Source: Cordylochernes scorpioides (lineage: Eukaryota; Arthropoda; Arachnida; Pseudoscorpiones; Chernetidae). Taken from it: 64,000 nucleotides of DNA. Shown here piece after piece: positions 22,425-31,647 of the stretch. Each line of letters starts with the position of its first letter. Positions within the stretch are counted from its first letter, which is position 1. Below the pieces are notes generated by a model. That model did not search any database, had not been told where the DNA came from, and was given only the letters and a program-made list of their open reading frames with translations. The stretch covers positions 136,541,500 through 136,605,499 of the forward strand of contig CP092865.1 of assembly GCA_030710605.1 (NCBI GenBank), given 5' to 3'. A program made the translations under genes and the position numbers.

Positions 22425-23411
22425 TATTGTCGTGTCCAATGAAAAGCCTCAGATATCTCCATACATATCTATCACAGCAATGTTCTCTATCTTGGGTGTG
22501 TAAAGCTGCTGTTCTGGGTCCATGTCAATTTTATGTAGTTGTCGTTGTGTCCAATATAGAGCCTCAGATGTCTCCGTACATCTCTATCACAGCAATGTCC
22601 TCTATCTTGGGTGTGTAAAGCTGCTGTTCTGGATCCATGTCAATTTTATGTTGTTGTTGTGGTGTCCAATGAACAGATATCTCCGTAAATCTCTACCACA
22701 GAAATTTTCTCTATCTTGGGTGTGTAAAGCTGCTGCTCTGGGTACATTTCTATTTTCTGTTGTTGTTGTGTCCAATGAAGAGCCTCAGATGTTTACGTGC
22801 ATCTTTATCACAGCAATGTTCTCTATCTTGGGTGTGTAAAGCTGCTGTTCTGGGTCCATGTCAATTTTCTGTTGTTGTCGTGTCCAATGAAGACCCTCAG
22901 ATGTCTCCATACATCTTTATCACAGCAATGTTCTCTATCTTGGGTGTGTAAAGCTGCTGTTCTGGGTCCATGTCAATTTTCTGTTGTTGTTGTCGTCGTG
23001 TCCAATGAAGAACCTCAGATGTCTCCATACATCTTTATCACAGCAATGTTCTCTATCTTAGGTGTGTAAACCTGCTGTTCTGGGTCCATGCCAATTTTCT
23101 GTTGTTGTTGTCGTTGTGTCCAATGAAGAACCTCAGATGTCTCCATACATCTTTATCACAGCAATGTTCTCTATCTTAGGTGTGTAAAGCTGCTGTTCTG
23201 GGTCCATGCCAATTTTCTGTTGTTGTTGTCGTTGTGTCCAATGAAGAGCCTCAGATGTCTCCGTACATCTCTATCACAGCAATGTCCTCTATCTTAATTG
23301 CTCTTCATTGGAAAATGGATGCCGTTGCCACGTTAGTCATCTTGGACCAGAATTTGGTCAAATATTCCAAGGGTCCAGGGGGTACTGATGTGGTCAGACT
23401 TCTCCCCCCAT
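22425..23411 (-). mobile_element. SINE-B-like retroposon with a tandemly amplified 3' end
   Basis: On the minus strand the element starts GGGGGGAGAAGTCTGACCAC, has a ~110-bp body, then about seven copies of a ~115-bp unit. Each unit contains 'cacccaagatagagaaca', 'gtatggagacatctgaggc' and a (CAA)n tract. The related copy at 26418-26702 has the same start but only one unit, so the array arose by local duplication of the 3' end. Each unit carries a short frame ending IEMYGDI-stop, conserved in the single-unit copy. Confidence 0.75.
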
Positions 23412-23568
23412 GGGTTAAGTTGAAACCAAGAATTGATATCATTATTAATCTAACACTTCTTACGATGTCTATTATATAGAATCATATTTATCATCTAGAT
23501 TATAAATCCCAATTAATAGAAACAAAAATACTCAGGAATTATTTCTTATATATGTATAAATAGACACA

Positions 23569-23608
23569 ACTATATATATATATATATATCACGTATATAT
23601 ATATATAT
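23569..23608. repeat. TA microsatellite
   Basis: Two TA tracts separated by 'tcacg'. Confidence 0.9.
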
Positions 23609-23699
23609 GTTATGAATATTTTGTTTTGTTGTAGAAAATGATAAAGAATTGGAGGTGCAGTCGTGAAAAAGGAAAGATAGTTACTTTTCAAGTAGTTTT

Positions 23700-24138
23700 T
23701 ATTTTTAATTACTTGAAAAGAATTACACATTTATTATTTTTACAGTAATATAGAATTTATAAAATGAATTCTATATTCGTGATTTAAAAAATAGGTAGGT
23801 TAAACTATACATATTTATAACAAATATTCAAAGTGTTATGTTCTAAATCTATGGTCAAAAATAAAAGAATAGTCAATGATGAAAGTAAAATACATGTTTT
23901 TAAAAAAATAAAATAATTGCATTTTATTTTATATAATATGTATATTTTTAAAATTATCGTCAATGTGCGTTGATACAGAATAACTGATATGTCATTAGGT
24001 CTATAGGGCGAACCTCAACGCCCAACTTTTTCCCAGCTCAAACTTTTAATCCTCTTTTAAAGAATTATTTCTGATTGGATGAGTTAGCACTTTGAATCTG
24101 TTATTGAGCGGTTCGCCCAACAACAGTTTGAATTAAAA
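23700..24138. other. A+T-rich sequence, no gene
   Basis: Nothing recognisable, apart from a short inverted phrase pair at about 24008 and 24110 ('gggcgaacc' / 'ggttcgccc'). Confidence 0.4.
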
Positions 24139-24267
24139 CATTTTTTTTGCTTATTCCCAGTACACGTGGTACAGGCCATTATAATCATGGTGGGTAGAAG
24201 TTGTCGACTGCTTTTACTGTAAGTGTACCACATGTTTACACATGTGAAAAGCAGTTTGACTTTGCAC
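24139..24267 (-). mobile_element. SINE-A fragment with target duplication
   Basis: The SINE-A 3' half in minus orientation ('cagtacacgtggtacaggcc', 'tgcttttactgtaagtgtac'). Near-identical 'attaaaacatt' / 'gttaaaacatt' flank it on both sides, consistent with a 5'-truncated insertion. Confidence 0.7.
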
Positions 24268-24590
24268 TTGAGTTAAAACATTATTTATATTTGTAAATTT
24301 TACACTTATTTATGGAATTTGGGTTCATAAGGAGAAATATGAATAAATATGATTTCTACAGATCTTACTTCAATGATGGATATCATTAGATGAAATGTTT
24401 TGGCTTATCAGTGGTGAAGCTTCTCAGTAGCTTGGTCTAATTATTCTTTTGACCGCTCTACTGTTGTATTGGATTGTGTTTCTTATATACCTTGTGTGCA
24501 TTTACTAAATAAGGCAACTTATAAGGATAATATATTTGAGATAAAATTGAATGATCTCTTCTTTTTCTTCTTGATAACGAATAAAATGTC

Positions 24591-24634
24591 TTGGAACGCT
24601 TCACGATTTCGCGTGTCATCCTTGCGCAGGGGCC

Positions 24635-24674
<40 letters not shown>

Positions 24675-24694
24675 ACCGCCGAACAAGCGTGTAC
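24591..24694 (-). ncRNA. U6: U6 snRNA copy (gene or retropseudogene)
   Basis: The minus strand carries nearly the whole U6: a 5' stem with TTCGGC, CATATACTAAAATTGGAACG, ATACAGAGAAGATTAGCATG, the GCCCCTGCGCAAGGATGACAC catalytic/U4-pairing core (including the ACAGAGA box), and ATCGTGAAGCGTTCCA. The 'AAATCGTGAAGC' end is the arthropod-type form. The 5' stem-loop has about two extra bases, and no TTTTT terminator follows (ATTTTATT instead). Immediately upstream, at 24695-24714, is a second copy of the U6 3' end (18 of 20 matching 24581-24600). No TATA/PSE spacing is clear, so this is more likely a pseudogene or remnant of a tandem pair than an active gene. Confidence 0.85.
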
Positions 24695-24938
24695 ATAAAA
24701 TGGCTTGGAGCGCTAAATTTTATTGAGATGATATCAAATTCTGATCTTTACATGTTCAACTTTCTTCCTTGTAGAAGAGTAATAATGAAACAGGTATAGT
24801 TGAAATTCAAAGCTTTACAATTATGTTTGAAAATAATTAGGATGAAACGTTTTATATATGAAATGATATTCATTTTGAACATAACTTGATCATATTTATC
24901 CTGTACTATTAAGACACTTGAACCTATTGCACAGACAA

Positions 24939-25405
24939 ATACACTCATGGACAAAACTTAAGGAATTGGAAAATCTTTGATGTCGCCTGTTGTCTATTTT
25001 TTTTTAAGGAGACAGAAGTAATTTTGTTCACACTTGGCTATCTCGTGTGTCTTCAATAAAGGTCACTGTAATATCTTTCAGAGTTATTGTTTGAATCCCG
25101 ATATACATGTTAAAAGGTACAACTTCCTTAAGTTTTGAGGAAACAGAGGCAATTTTGTTTACACTTGGTTATCTCGTGTGTCTTCAATAAAGGTCACTGT
25201 AATATCTTCCAGAGTTATTGTCTGAATCCCGATATACATGATAGAAGGTACAACTTCTTCAAGTTTTAGGGAGACAGAAGTAATTTTGTTTACACTTGGT
25301 TATCTCGTGTGTCTTCAATAAAGGTCACTGTAATATCTTTCACAGTTATTGTCTATATCCCGATATACATGGTAAAAGGTACAACTTCCTCAAGTGTTGT
25401 CCATA
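24939..25405. mobile_element. Tc1-like MITE with three internal tandem units
   Basis: Outer ends are 'cactcatggacaaaacttaa' and a complement near 25385-25405. The core (ttggttatctcgtgtgtctt, caataaaggtcactgtaata) is repeated three times with a period of about 130 bp. There is no transposase. Simple copies are at 25779-25990 and 40240-40441. Confidence 0.8.
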
Positions 25406-25778
25406 CCACTCTATACCCCAGTATAGAATTCAGCAATCAACGCCCCTCCTCCACCTGATGCTTCCCCCCTCAACTTTTTATTTCATTTTTTCTCGCTCTC
25501 ATCAAAGAAAAAAAAACGATCTTTAAACGCGGCGATAAATTAATTGCCTGCGATCAATACAAGGCCATTTAATTTTTTACCACAGCGCGATGCTGGGAAA
25601 CTGTAAGACCATACACAGTAACATATCGCATTCTAAACTAACTGCCTTAACAATTCCAAATGTATTTAGGGTTTGGGATTACAAGATAATAAAATATCAG
25701 ATTATTAAAAGATATGAGGTATAGGTAGTTGGTATGCATGCACCTCCAGCCTGTATATCTGGACAATAAACAGCAATA

Positions 25779-25990
25779 CAAATACACTCATAGACAAAAC
25801 TTAAGGAAGTTATACCTTTTATCATGTATATCGGGATACAGACAATAACTCTGAAAGATATTACAATGACCTTTATTGAAGACACACGAGATAACCAAGT
25901 GTGAACAGCCTCTATCTCCTTCGAAAAAAAACAGGTGCCTGTCGATATCAAAGACTTTCCACTTTCTTAAGTGTTGTCCATGAGTGTATA
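25779..25990. mobile_element. Tc1-like MITE, simple copy
   Basis: Inverted ends 'cactcatagacaaaacttaa' and 'cttaagtgttgtccatgagtg', with TA at both edges; about 205 bp, non-coding. Confidence 0.85.
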
Positions 25991-26417
25991 TCGTTTAAAT
26001 TCTTCAAGAATTATGAGAATCAATCACATTGTCGCTAAGTAAGATGTTTATCTGGATTGCTTAGGAGAATTATTTAAACCAGATAGTATATGCAAATACA
26101 CCACATGGATATATGCAAATTGATTGGACACATGAAAGTAATTCACTATCAGATTCTCTAGTCGTAGCATTATTTACAAGCATCGCTAATTAACATTGTC
26201 TACGATGCAGTTAAAAATTCTTATCACACTATTTCATTTTGATAATTTTCAATCTTTATTGTACAGCCTAATCCACGCTGACAAGCGCCAACAGCATGAA
26301 ACGCGTTCGTGGATGACTTTTCTTAATTTATCAAGAAATTGGGTTGGCCAAATATCAGGTACACAGGCTAAATCAATGTTTAGTTGATTTCTGTTCCACC
26401 AGATGGCGCTCTGCCTT

Positions 26418-26702
26418 CTGTTGTTGTTGTTGTCGTGTCCAATGAAGAACTTCAGATGTCTCCATACATCTCTATCATAGTAGCAGCAATGTCCACTATC
26501 TTGGGTGTATAAAGCTGCTGCTCTGGGTCTATGTCAATTTTCTGCAAGGCTGCGGCCATTGTGCTGGAGATATCGGTTTTGCTCTTCATTAGAAAATGGG
26601 TGCCGTTGCCACTTTAGTCACCTTGGAAACGAACCAGAATCTGGTTTTATTCCAAGGGTCCAGGGGGGACCGCAGGGAGGTGTAGTCGGACTTTTCCCCC
26701 CC
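26418..26702 (-). mobile_element. SINE-B-like retroposon with 14-bp target duplication
   Basis: The minus strand starts with a G run (GGGGGGAAAAGTCCGACTAC) and ends with a (CAA)n tail. The 14-bp direct repeat gctctgccttctgt flanks it (about 26406-26420 and 26703-26716), and the sequence outside is an M3 MITE that the insertion split. The last part reads as an open frame, QKIDIDPEQQLYTPK then IEMYGDI-stop, like the C-terminus of a protein. Either a LINE 3' end or a captured gene supplied it. Confidence 0.7.
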
Positions 26703-27259
26703 GCTCTGCCTTCTGTAAAGCACATGTGCTCCTGGTCAGGATATGCTTTCTTTATTTTCAATCTTTATTATATTTTATATTGGATTTTTATCATCAATAG
26801 CATAACTATAATATCGCCAGAGAATGGGTGAATTTACAAGTATCCGTGATATGGTGCTGACACTGAATGACACCATGGACTGACAGCAATGAAGATGCCA
26901 TAATATGATCAAAGAGGCCTATGTATGGCCTACTGGAGATGATCGAAAAGAGAAACCTGTATAGACATAATTTTAATCCATGAGTGTCTATGTGTGAGTG
27001 TCTAATGAGATTTATAATAATTAATTACGTAAGTATTTAATTATATATACACAAATAGCATGTATGTTTAACACATACTTTAACTTTTATCTTTAGTAAG
27101 GTAAAACTTTAATAAGACTTTGAAATATGAATAGCTGTCATTTTAAATCCAATCTTTAAACGAAAATTCGTCTAACATTGCACTGTGTATGTTAATATAA
27201 CTTTTATTACATACACGCATGTATAGCCTATCTATTTTTCTGAATATACGAATAATATA

Positions 27260-27461
27260 ATTAAAAAGGCATATATTAGATCAAAATATAATCTATTTTA
27301 CCAATATTTCAGTTGGCTCAACGCCAACATTTTTAGAAGGTATTATAACATATTATTACACCAATGTTATAATACGTACCTTGAAAAAGGTTGGCGTTCA
27401 GCCAACTGAAATATTGGTAAAATAAATTATATTTTGATCAAATATATGCCTTTTCAATTAG
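27260..27461. mobile_element. MITE-P hairpin copy
   Basis: Arms are inverted repeats of about 90 bp with 'accaatatttcagttggct' / 'agccaactgaaatattggt'. The ends are ttaaaaaggcatatatt and its complement. Confidence 0.9.
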
Positions 27462-27747
27462 AGATCTATTAATGGATCGCGTTCTATTTCCAATACGAAT
27501 AATTAAAAATTAAATAAATGTATTGAATATGATATTATTAAAATAATATGTTTTTTTTTAATGTTCCACATTAAAATGTGTTTGCAAAATTCATACCGTC
27601 ATATTTTCATATTTAAAAAAAATCGTCTGCAGAATACTCCCAAAATCACCAAGATGGCGGCCAATTGTAAACGTTTCAATAAGTAATATTAAAGTCGGGA
27701 AGACCTAGATAATCATTTAAAAGAAAGAAAAGGGTCTGATAAATCTG

Positions 27748-27938
27748 TCATACGATAATTTCTTTTTTATCTGTGAGTGAATGGTCTCTCAAATCAGTCA
27801 TTTCTACCTCCATTAAAAATTCCACAAAAGGCGTGCCCGTAGATCGTCTGGCCACATATTTCATCGGCTTACCTGGATCCATTAACACGTTGATAGGCTT
27901 AAAGTCTAACCCTTTCTCTCTCTCACGCGAGCTCAGTT
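27748..27938 (-). CDS. candidate coding exon on the minus strand, unrecognised
   Basis: On the minus strand an acceptor-like TTCCATTTAG|AA is followed by 62 codons of protein-like sequence. It includes LDFKPINVLMDPGKPMKYVA and STGTPFVEFLMEVEMTDLRD, ending at TGA (27748-27750). Composition is balanced, unlike the surrounding 70-75% A+T DNA. A perfect splice donor, CCAG|GTAAGC, lies inside the frame after LMDPG, so the true exon may be shorter and end there. The complementary plus frame (27773-27955) is also open but has a less natural composition. I cannot name the family. No neighbouring exon was found. Confidence 0.4.
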
Positions 27939-28417
27939 CTAAATGGAATATTTAAAAACAAAAAGAGAAAAAATTAGAAAAGGCACAAGATAAAAAAATG
28001 CATAAAAAGTGAGATAAATTTAATTCTTTTTTCGTTGTGAAGAAAAAAAATCATATAATGGAATTCAATCCCATTGAAAAAATATAAAGAGTTGTGTGCT
28101 ATGCGGAATTTTATTAAATCAGATATTTAAAAAAATATCAGCGTTTTCTTTTTTTTTTTTTTTTGGAAGTTAGCTTTTATATGGCGTTAAAATATTCTGT
28201 GAATAAGATTATTCAATATTCGGCAACACTTGCATCGATAAGTAGATAAATTCGTATGCTTTAAAAATAGATGTTAAATATATGGAATTATTATTTTTTA
28301 TTATAAGTCACACACACATTATAAAAAATAATATTATAACCTATATAATAACTATTATAATAAAATAGGTTTATAATGGGAAGAAAAGAAAAATCAAACG
28401 CCTTTCTGTGAGTTGAA

Positions 28418-28492
28418 ATTCGCTTTTCTGCTTTTTGGCTAAAATCAAAATATCTATGAGATAAAAAATTATGTGATATATATTGTATAATA
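28418..28492 (+). ncRNA. degenerate U2 snRNA-like sequence (pseudogene)
   Basis: ATTCGCTTTTCTGCTTTTTG followed by GCTAAAATCAAAATATCTAT follows the U2 5' region with scattered substitutions. The match decays towards 28492. No terminal duplications were seen. It is separate from, and less conserved than, the U2 head at 10860. Confidence 0.55.
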
Positions 28493-28744
28493 TTTATATA
28501 TTACACGTGTCATGAACAAGTAATACATTATATAAAGGTTTTATTTGAAATTGATATAACGATTTAAAAAATATAATATTGAAGATATTATGTGCAAGTT
28601 ATAATTTCAATCGATAAAATTTATATTATAAAAATAATCCATAAAAATATATTTTTACAAATTAAGATAAGAACATTAGACCTCCAGGGAAAATTTCTTT
28701 TTTTTTTAAATATTTTTCTTAAGATATTTTATAATGAATATATC

Positions 28745-28953
28745 TGTTGTACATATTTTAATTATTTGTTACCACAGAGTGTGTGTAAGCTCACGGGTAA
28801 ATAGGCGCTAAAAAACAAGAAAAAAGAGTTCCTTTGTTTTCAATATAAGTTTCCTTTTTATATTTTGTTATCTCTCTTGTTAATCAATAAATATAATGTT
28901 TAATTAATAATTATTGGAATCAGTTTCATTAATAATTCTAAGCAAAGTCAACA
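28745..28953 (+). repeat. 5' LTR of the copia element
   Basis: 209 bp, identical to 33274-33482. It contains AATAAATATAATG near its 3' half (polyadenylation-type signal) and serves as promoter region. Confidence 0.95.
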
Positions 28954-28955
28954 AT

Positions 28956-28974
28956 TGGTAGCAGAGCGTGGTTT
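28956..28974 (+). promoter_or_regulatory. primer-binding site, initiator tRNA-Met type
   Basis: Two bases after the 5' LTR, TGGTAGCAGAGCGTGG matches the complement of the metazoan initiator tRNA-Met 3' end (TGGTAGCAGAGGATGG) at 14 of 16 positions. This is the usual copia-clade primer. Confidence 0.75.
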
Positions 28975-29205
28975 ATTGATATAAAGCTCAAAAACGAAAA
29001 TATTCAATCTGAAGATTAAGCAAGAAGTTTATTCTGATCGGTAAACTGAAGCACTTATAAGAAGATTAAAGGTATTTATATAGATTAAGTTAAATTATAT
29101 CTATATATTGCATGTTTAAAAGCTACCCAATATTTAAATAAATTTAAAATATATATTTGTTTTAAATTATATATTGGTTTGTTTATATTAGCTCAAAAGA
29201 CGAAA

Positions 29206-31647
29206 ATGGCTGAATATAATGTTTTATCCCAAACAAAAATTGAACCATTAACAGGAAATAATTATCAAATATGGGCGTTGAAAATCGGCGCAGTTCTGAG
29301 AGGAAGAAAATTATTTAAATGTGTAATTTCAGATCCAGAACCTGATATGGAAGACAAAAGTTCTTGGGAGATTTGGAGTGATAAAAATGATGAAGCTTTT
29401 GGGATAATCATCACTACGTTGACAAATGAACAAGCTGGAATGTTCATAGGAGAAACAAATGCTAAGAAAGTATGGGACTCACTGAGAAAAACATACACAG
29501 GCAATTTGGAAGATAAAATTATTGATATAGGCTTAGAATTAAAGAACATTAGAATGAAAGATAATGAAACTGTAGATGAATATACAACAAGGGCAAAAAA
29601 TATTGCTGCTAGAAGTTCATCATTAGGGCATCAATTTTCCTCAAGAGAACTTTCATTTCATATTGTCAGAGGCATACATCCAAGGTATGAAAATATTGCT
29701 ATTGTCTTACGATCAAAGAGAGAGGCAACAGTAGAAGAGATTCAACAAACTCTAAGAGAAGAGGAGTCTAGAAGAAATATGAGATTAAATCAATCGGTTG
29801 AGAATGGGCATGAACAAGCATACAGAATTAAAAATAGAAAAGTCCAACAATTTCAGCCAAAAAGATGTTTTGTTTGTAATAAAAAGGGACATCTAGCTAA
29901 TGATTGCTGGTTTCAAGATAAACAGAAACAAGGATACCAAAAGAAATGGACTCCTGGTGATAGAAATCACAAATACAGTAGGGAACATTCAAATAACCTA
30001 GTGGATACTATGAAAAGTGGAATTAATGAGCAAGCATTTGAAACATATGTAAAAGAATTTGAAGATTCACCAGATGAGAGAAATGATAGACAAATATGGT
30101 GCATAGATTCAGGATGCACCGCACATTTAACCCCAAACCTAACTTTGATGGAAAATGTGGTAGATTATGAAAGTGAAATCAACCTAGCTGAAAAGGGCAA
30201 AACTACCCAAGCCATAGCCAAAGGAGATATGAGACTTACTACATGCACAAGTGAAGGCCAAGAAAATATTCGCATCAAAGATATCTTACATGTACCAAGT
30301 TTAAGGAATAATTTCTTGTCAGTATACGAATTAGTCAACAAGGGAAATTCAGTTATTTTCAATAAGGATGGAGCAAAAATTTATAATGAAGGGAATGATT
30401 TAGTTGCTGAAGCATATATTAAAGATAGAATGTTTATGATGGAAACAAAACAAAGAAATGTACCAATAGCAAAAAATGAAAATGTCATGGTTTTAAATAC
30501 ACATTTATCAAATAAAAATAGCAATATAAGTTTATGGCATAAGAGATTAAGCCATATAAATGAAGAATACATGAAAAAAATGATTCAAGGACATATTGTA
30601 AGAGGATTGGATCTAAAATTCGAAAGGTTACCAGAGTGCGAAGCATGCATAATGGGAAAACTGGTGCAGAAGCCATATAATATTACAGAAAATTATACAG
30701 TTAAGCCCCTGCAGTTGATTCATATGGATTTATGTGGACCAATGCCATGTCAATCTTTAGGAGGATCTAAGTATTTCCTTGTTATAGTAGATGATTACAG
30801 TAGAAGAATCTTTGTATATTTCCTGAGATCTAAAGATGAGACCTTTGAAAGATTTGAAGAATTTAAAGCAAGAGCTGAAAACGAATTAAGTCTTAGAATA
30901 AAAGATGTAAGAACGGACAATGGAACTGAATTTTGTAACTCTAGATTTGAAGGACTTTTCAAGAGAAGTGGGATCCATCACCAACTTACCACCACATACT
31001 CACCACAAAGTAATGGAGTCGCAGAGAGAGTGAATAGGACTCTTATAGATACAGCGAGAACCTTACTAATTGACTCAAAATTACCCATGATGTTTTGGGC
31101 AGAGGCAATTGCTACAGCTACATACATTAAGAATTGCACACCCCACAGGTCTATCAAGCAAAATACACCTATGCAGAGATGGAATGGCAGGAAACCATCG
31201 GTCAAACACATTCGAATATTTGGGTGTTTGACACATTGGCTTGAGAGCAAACCAAGAAGAAACAAGTTTTCACCAAAGGGTAGAAAGGGAATATTTATTG
31301 GTTATTCCATTAAAAGAAAAGCCTACAGAATATATGATATAATGACAAAGAGAATCCATGAAGTCAGATCAGTAAAATTTAGTGAAGATAAGAGAGGAAT
31401 TGATTATACAAATGATATTCAGGAAGATACCAATTGTGATAATTTGACCTATAAAGGAAATTGTGAAGAAATAGTTGCTGAAGACTTTCTTATCTTGAAA
31501 GAAGACAATCCTGTCACAGAGAGTAAAATGAAGTCTCAGGAGGATACTTCAGTAAAACTAGGTGGTGACTGTGAAAATGACTCATCACAAACTGAACCGA
31601 TACAGGAAAGATGTGTAAAAGGATGGAAGAACAAGAAAGGAAATTGA
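29206..31647 (+). CDS. copia Gag-protease-integrase polyprotein (first reading frame)
   Basis: 813 residues from ATG 29206 (GAAAATGG context); the frame is open 9 codons further upstream but without an earlier ATG. Domain order: a gag N-terminus with LTGNNYQIWALKI, the CCHC zinc knuckle C221-x2-C224-x4-H229-x4-C234 for RNA packaging, and the aspartic protease core DSG at D301. The integrase follows, with an HHCC zinc site (H445, H450, C478, C481) and a DD35E catalytic core at D508, D571 and E607 (HMDLCGP, VRTDNGTEF, NGVAERVNRT). It ends at TGA 31645-31647, 36 bases inside the next frame. It acts in cytoplasmic virus-like particles and, as integrase, on chromosomal DNA. All catalytic residues are present. 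Confidence 0.96.
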   Translation: MAEYNVLSQTKIEPLTGNNYQIWALKIGAVLRGRKLFKCVISDPEPDMEDKSSWEIWSDKNDEAFGIIITTLTNEQAGMFIGETNAKKVWDSLRKTYTGNLEDKIIDIGLELKNIRMKDNETVDEYTTRAKNIAARSSSLGHQFSSRELSFHIVRGIHPRYENIAIVLRSKREATVEEIQQTLREEESRRNMRLNQSVENGHEQAYRIKNRKVQQFQPKRCFVCNKKGHLANDCWFQDKQKQGYQKKWTPGDRNHKYSREHSNNLVDTMKSGINEQAFETYVKEFEDSPDERNDRQIWCIDSGCTAHLTPNLTLMENVVDYESEINLAEKGKTTQAIAKGDMRLTTCTSEGQENIRIKDILHVPSLRNNFLSVYELVNKGNSVIFNKDGAKIYNEGNDLVAEAYIKDRMFMMETKQRNVPIAKNENVMVLNTHLSNKNSNISLWHKRLSHINEEYMKKMIQGHIVRGLDLKFERLPECEACIMGKLVQKPYNITENYTVKPLQLIHMDLCGPMPCQSLGGSKYFLVIVDDYSRRIFVYFLRSKDETFERFEEFKARAENELSLRIKDVRTDNGTEFCNSRFEGLFKRSGIHHQLTTTYSPQSNGVAERVNRTLIDTARTLLIDSKLPMMFWAEAIATATYIKNCTPHRSIKQNTPMQRWNGRKPSVKHIRIFGCLTHWLESKPRRNKFSPKGRKGIFIGYSIKRKAYRIYDIMTKRIHEVRSVKFSEDKRGIDYTNDIQEDTNCDNLTYKGNCEEIVAEDFLILKEDNPVTESKMKSQEDTSVKLGGDCENDSSQTEPIQERCVKGWKNKKGN

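Noticed and set aside
22358-23479. chain of overlapping frames ending FSILGV
   Set aside because: They lie on the antisense strand of a tandemly repeated retroposon 3' end and repeat because the DNA repeats.
31611-31647. programmed -1 frameshift signal in the copia overlap
   Set aside because: No X XXY YYZ heptamer in the correct phase; kept only as an alternative in the findings.
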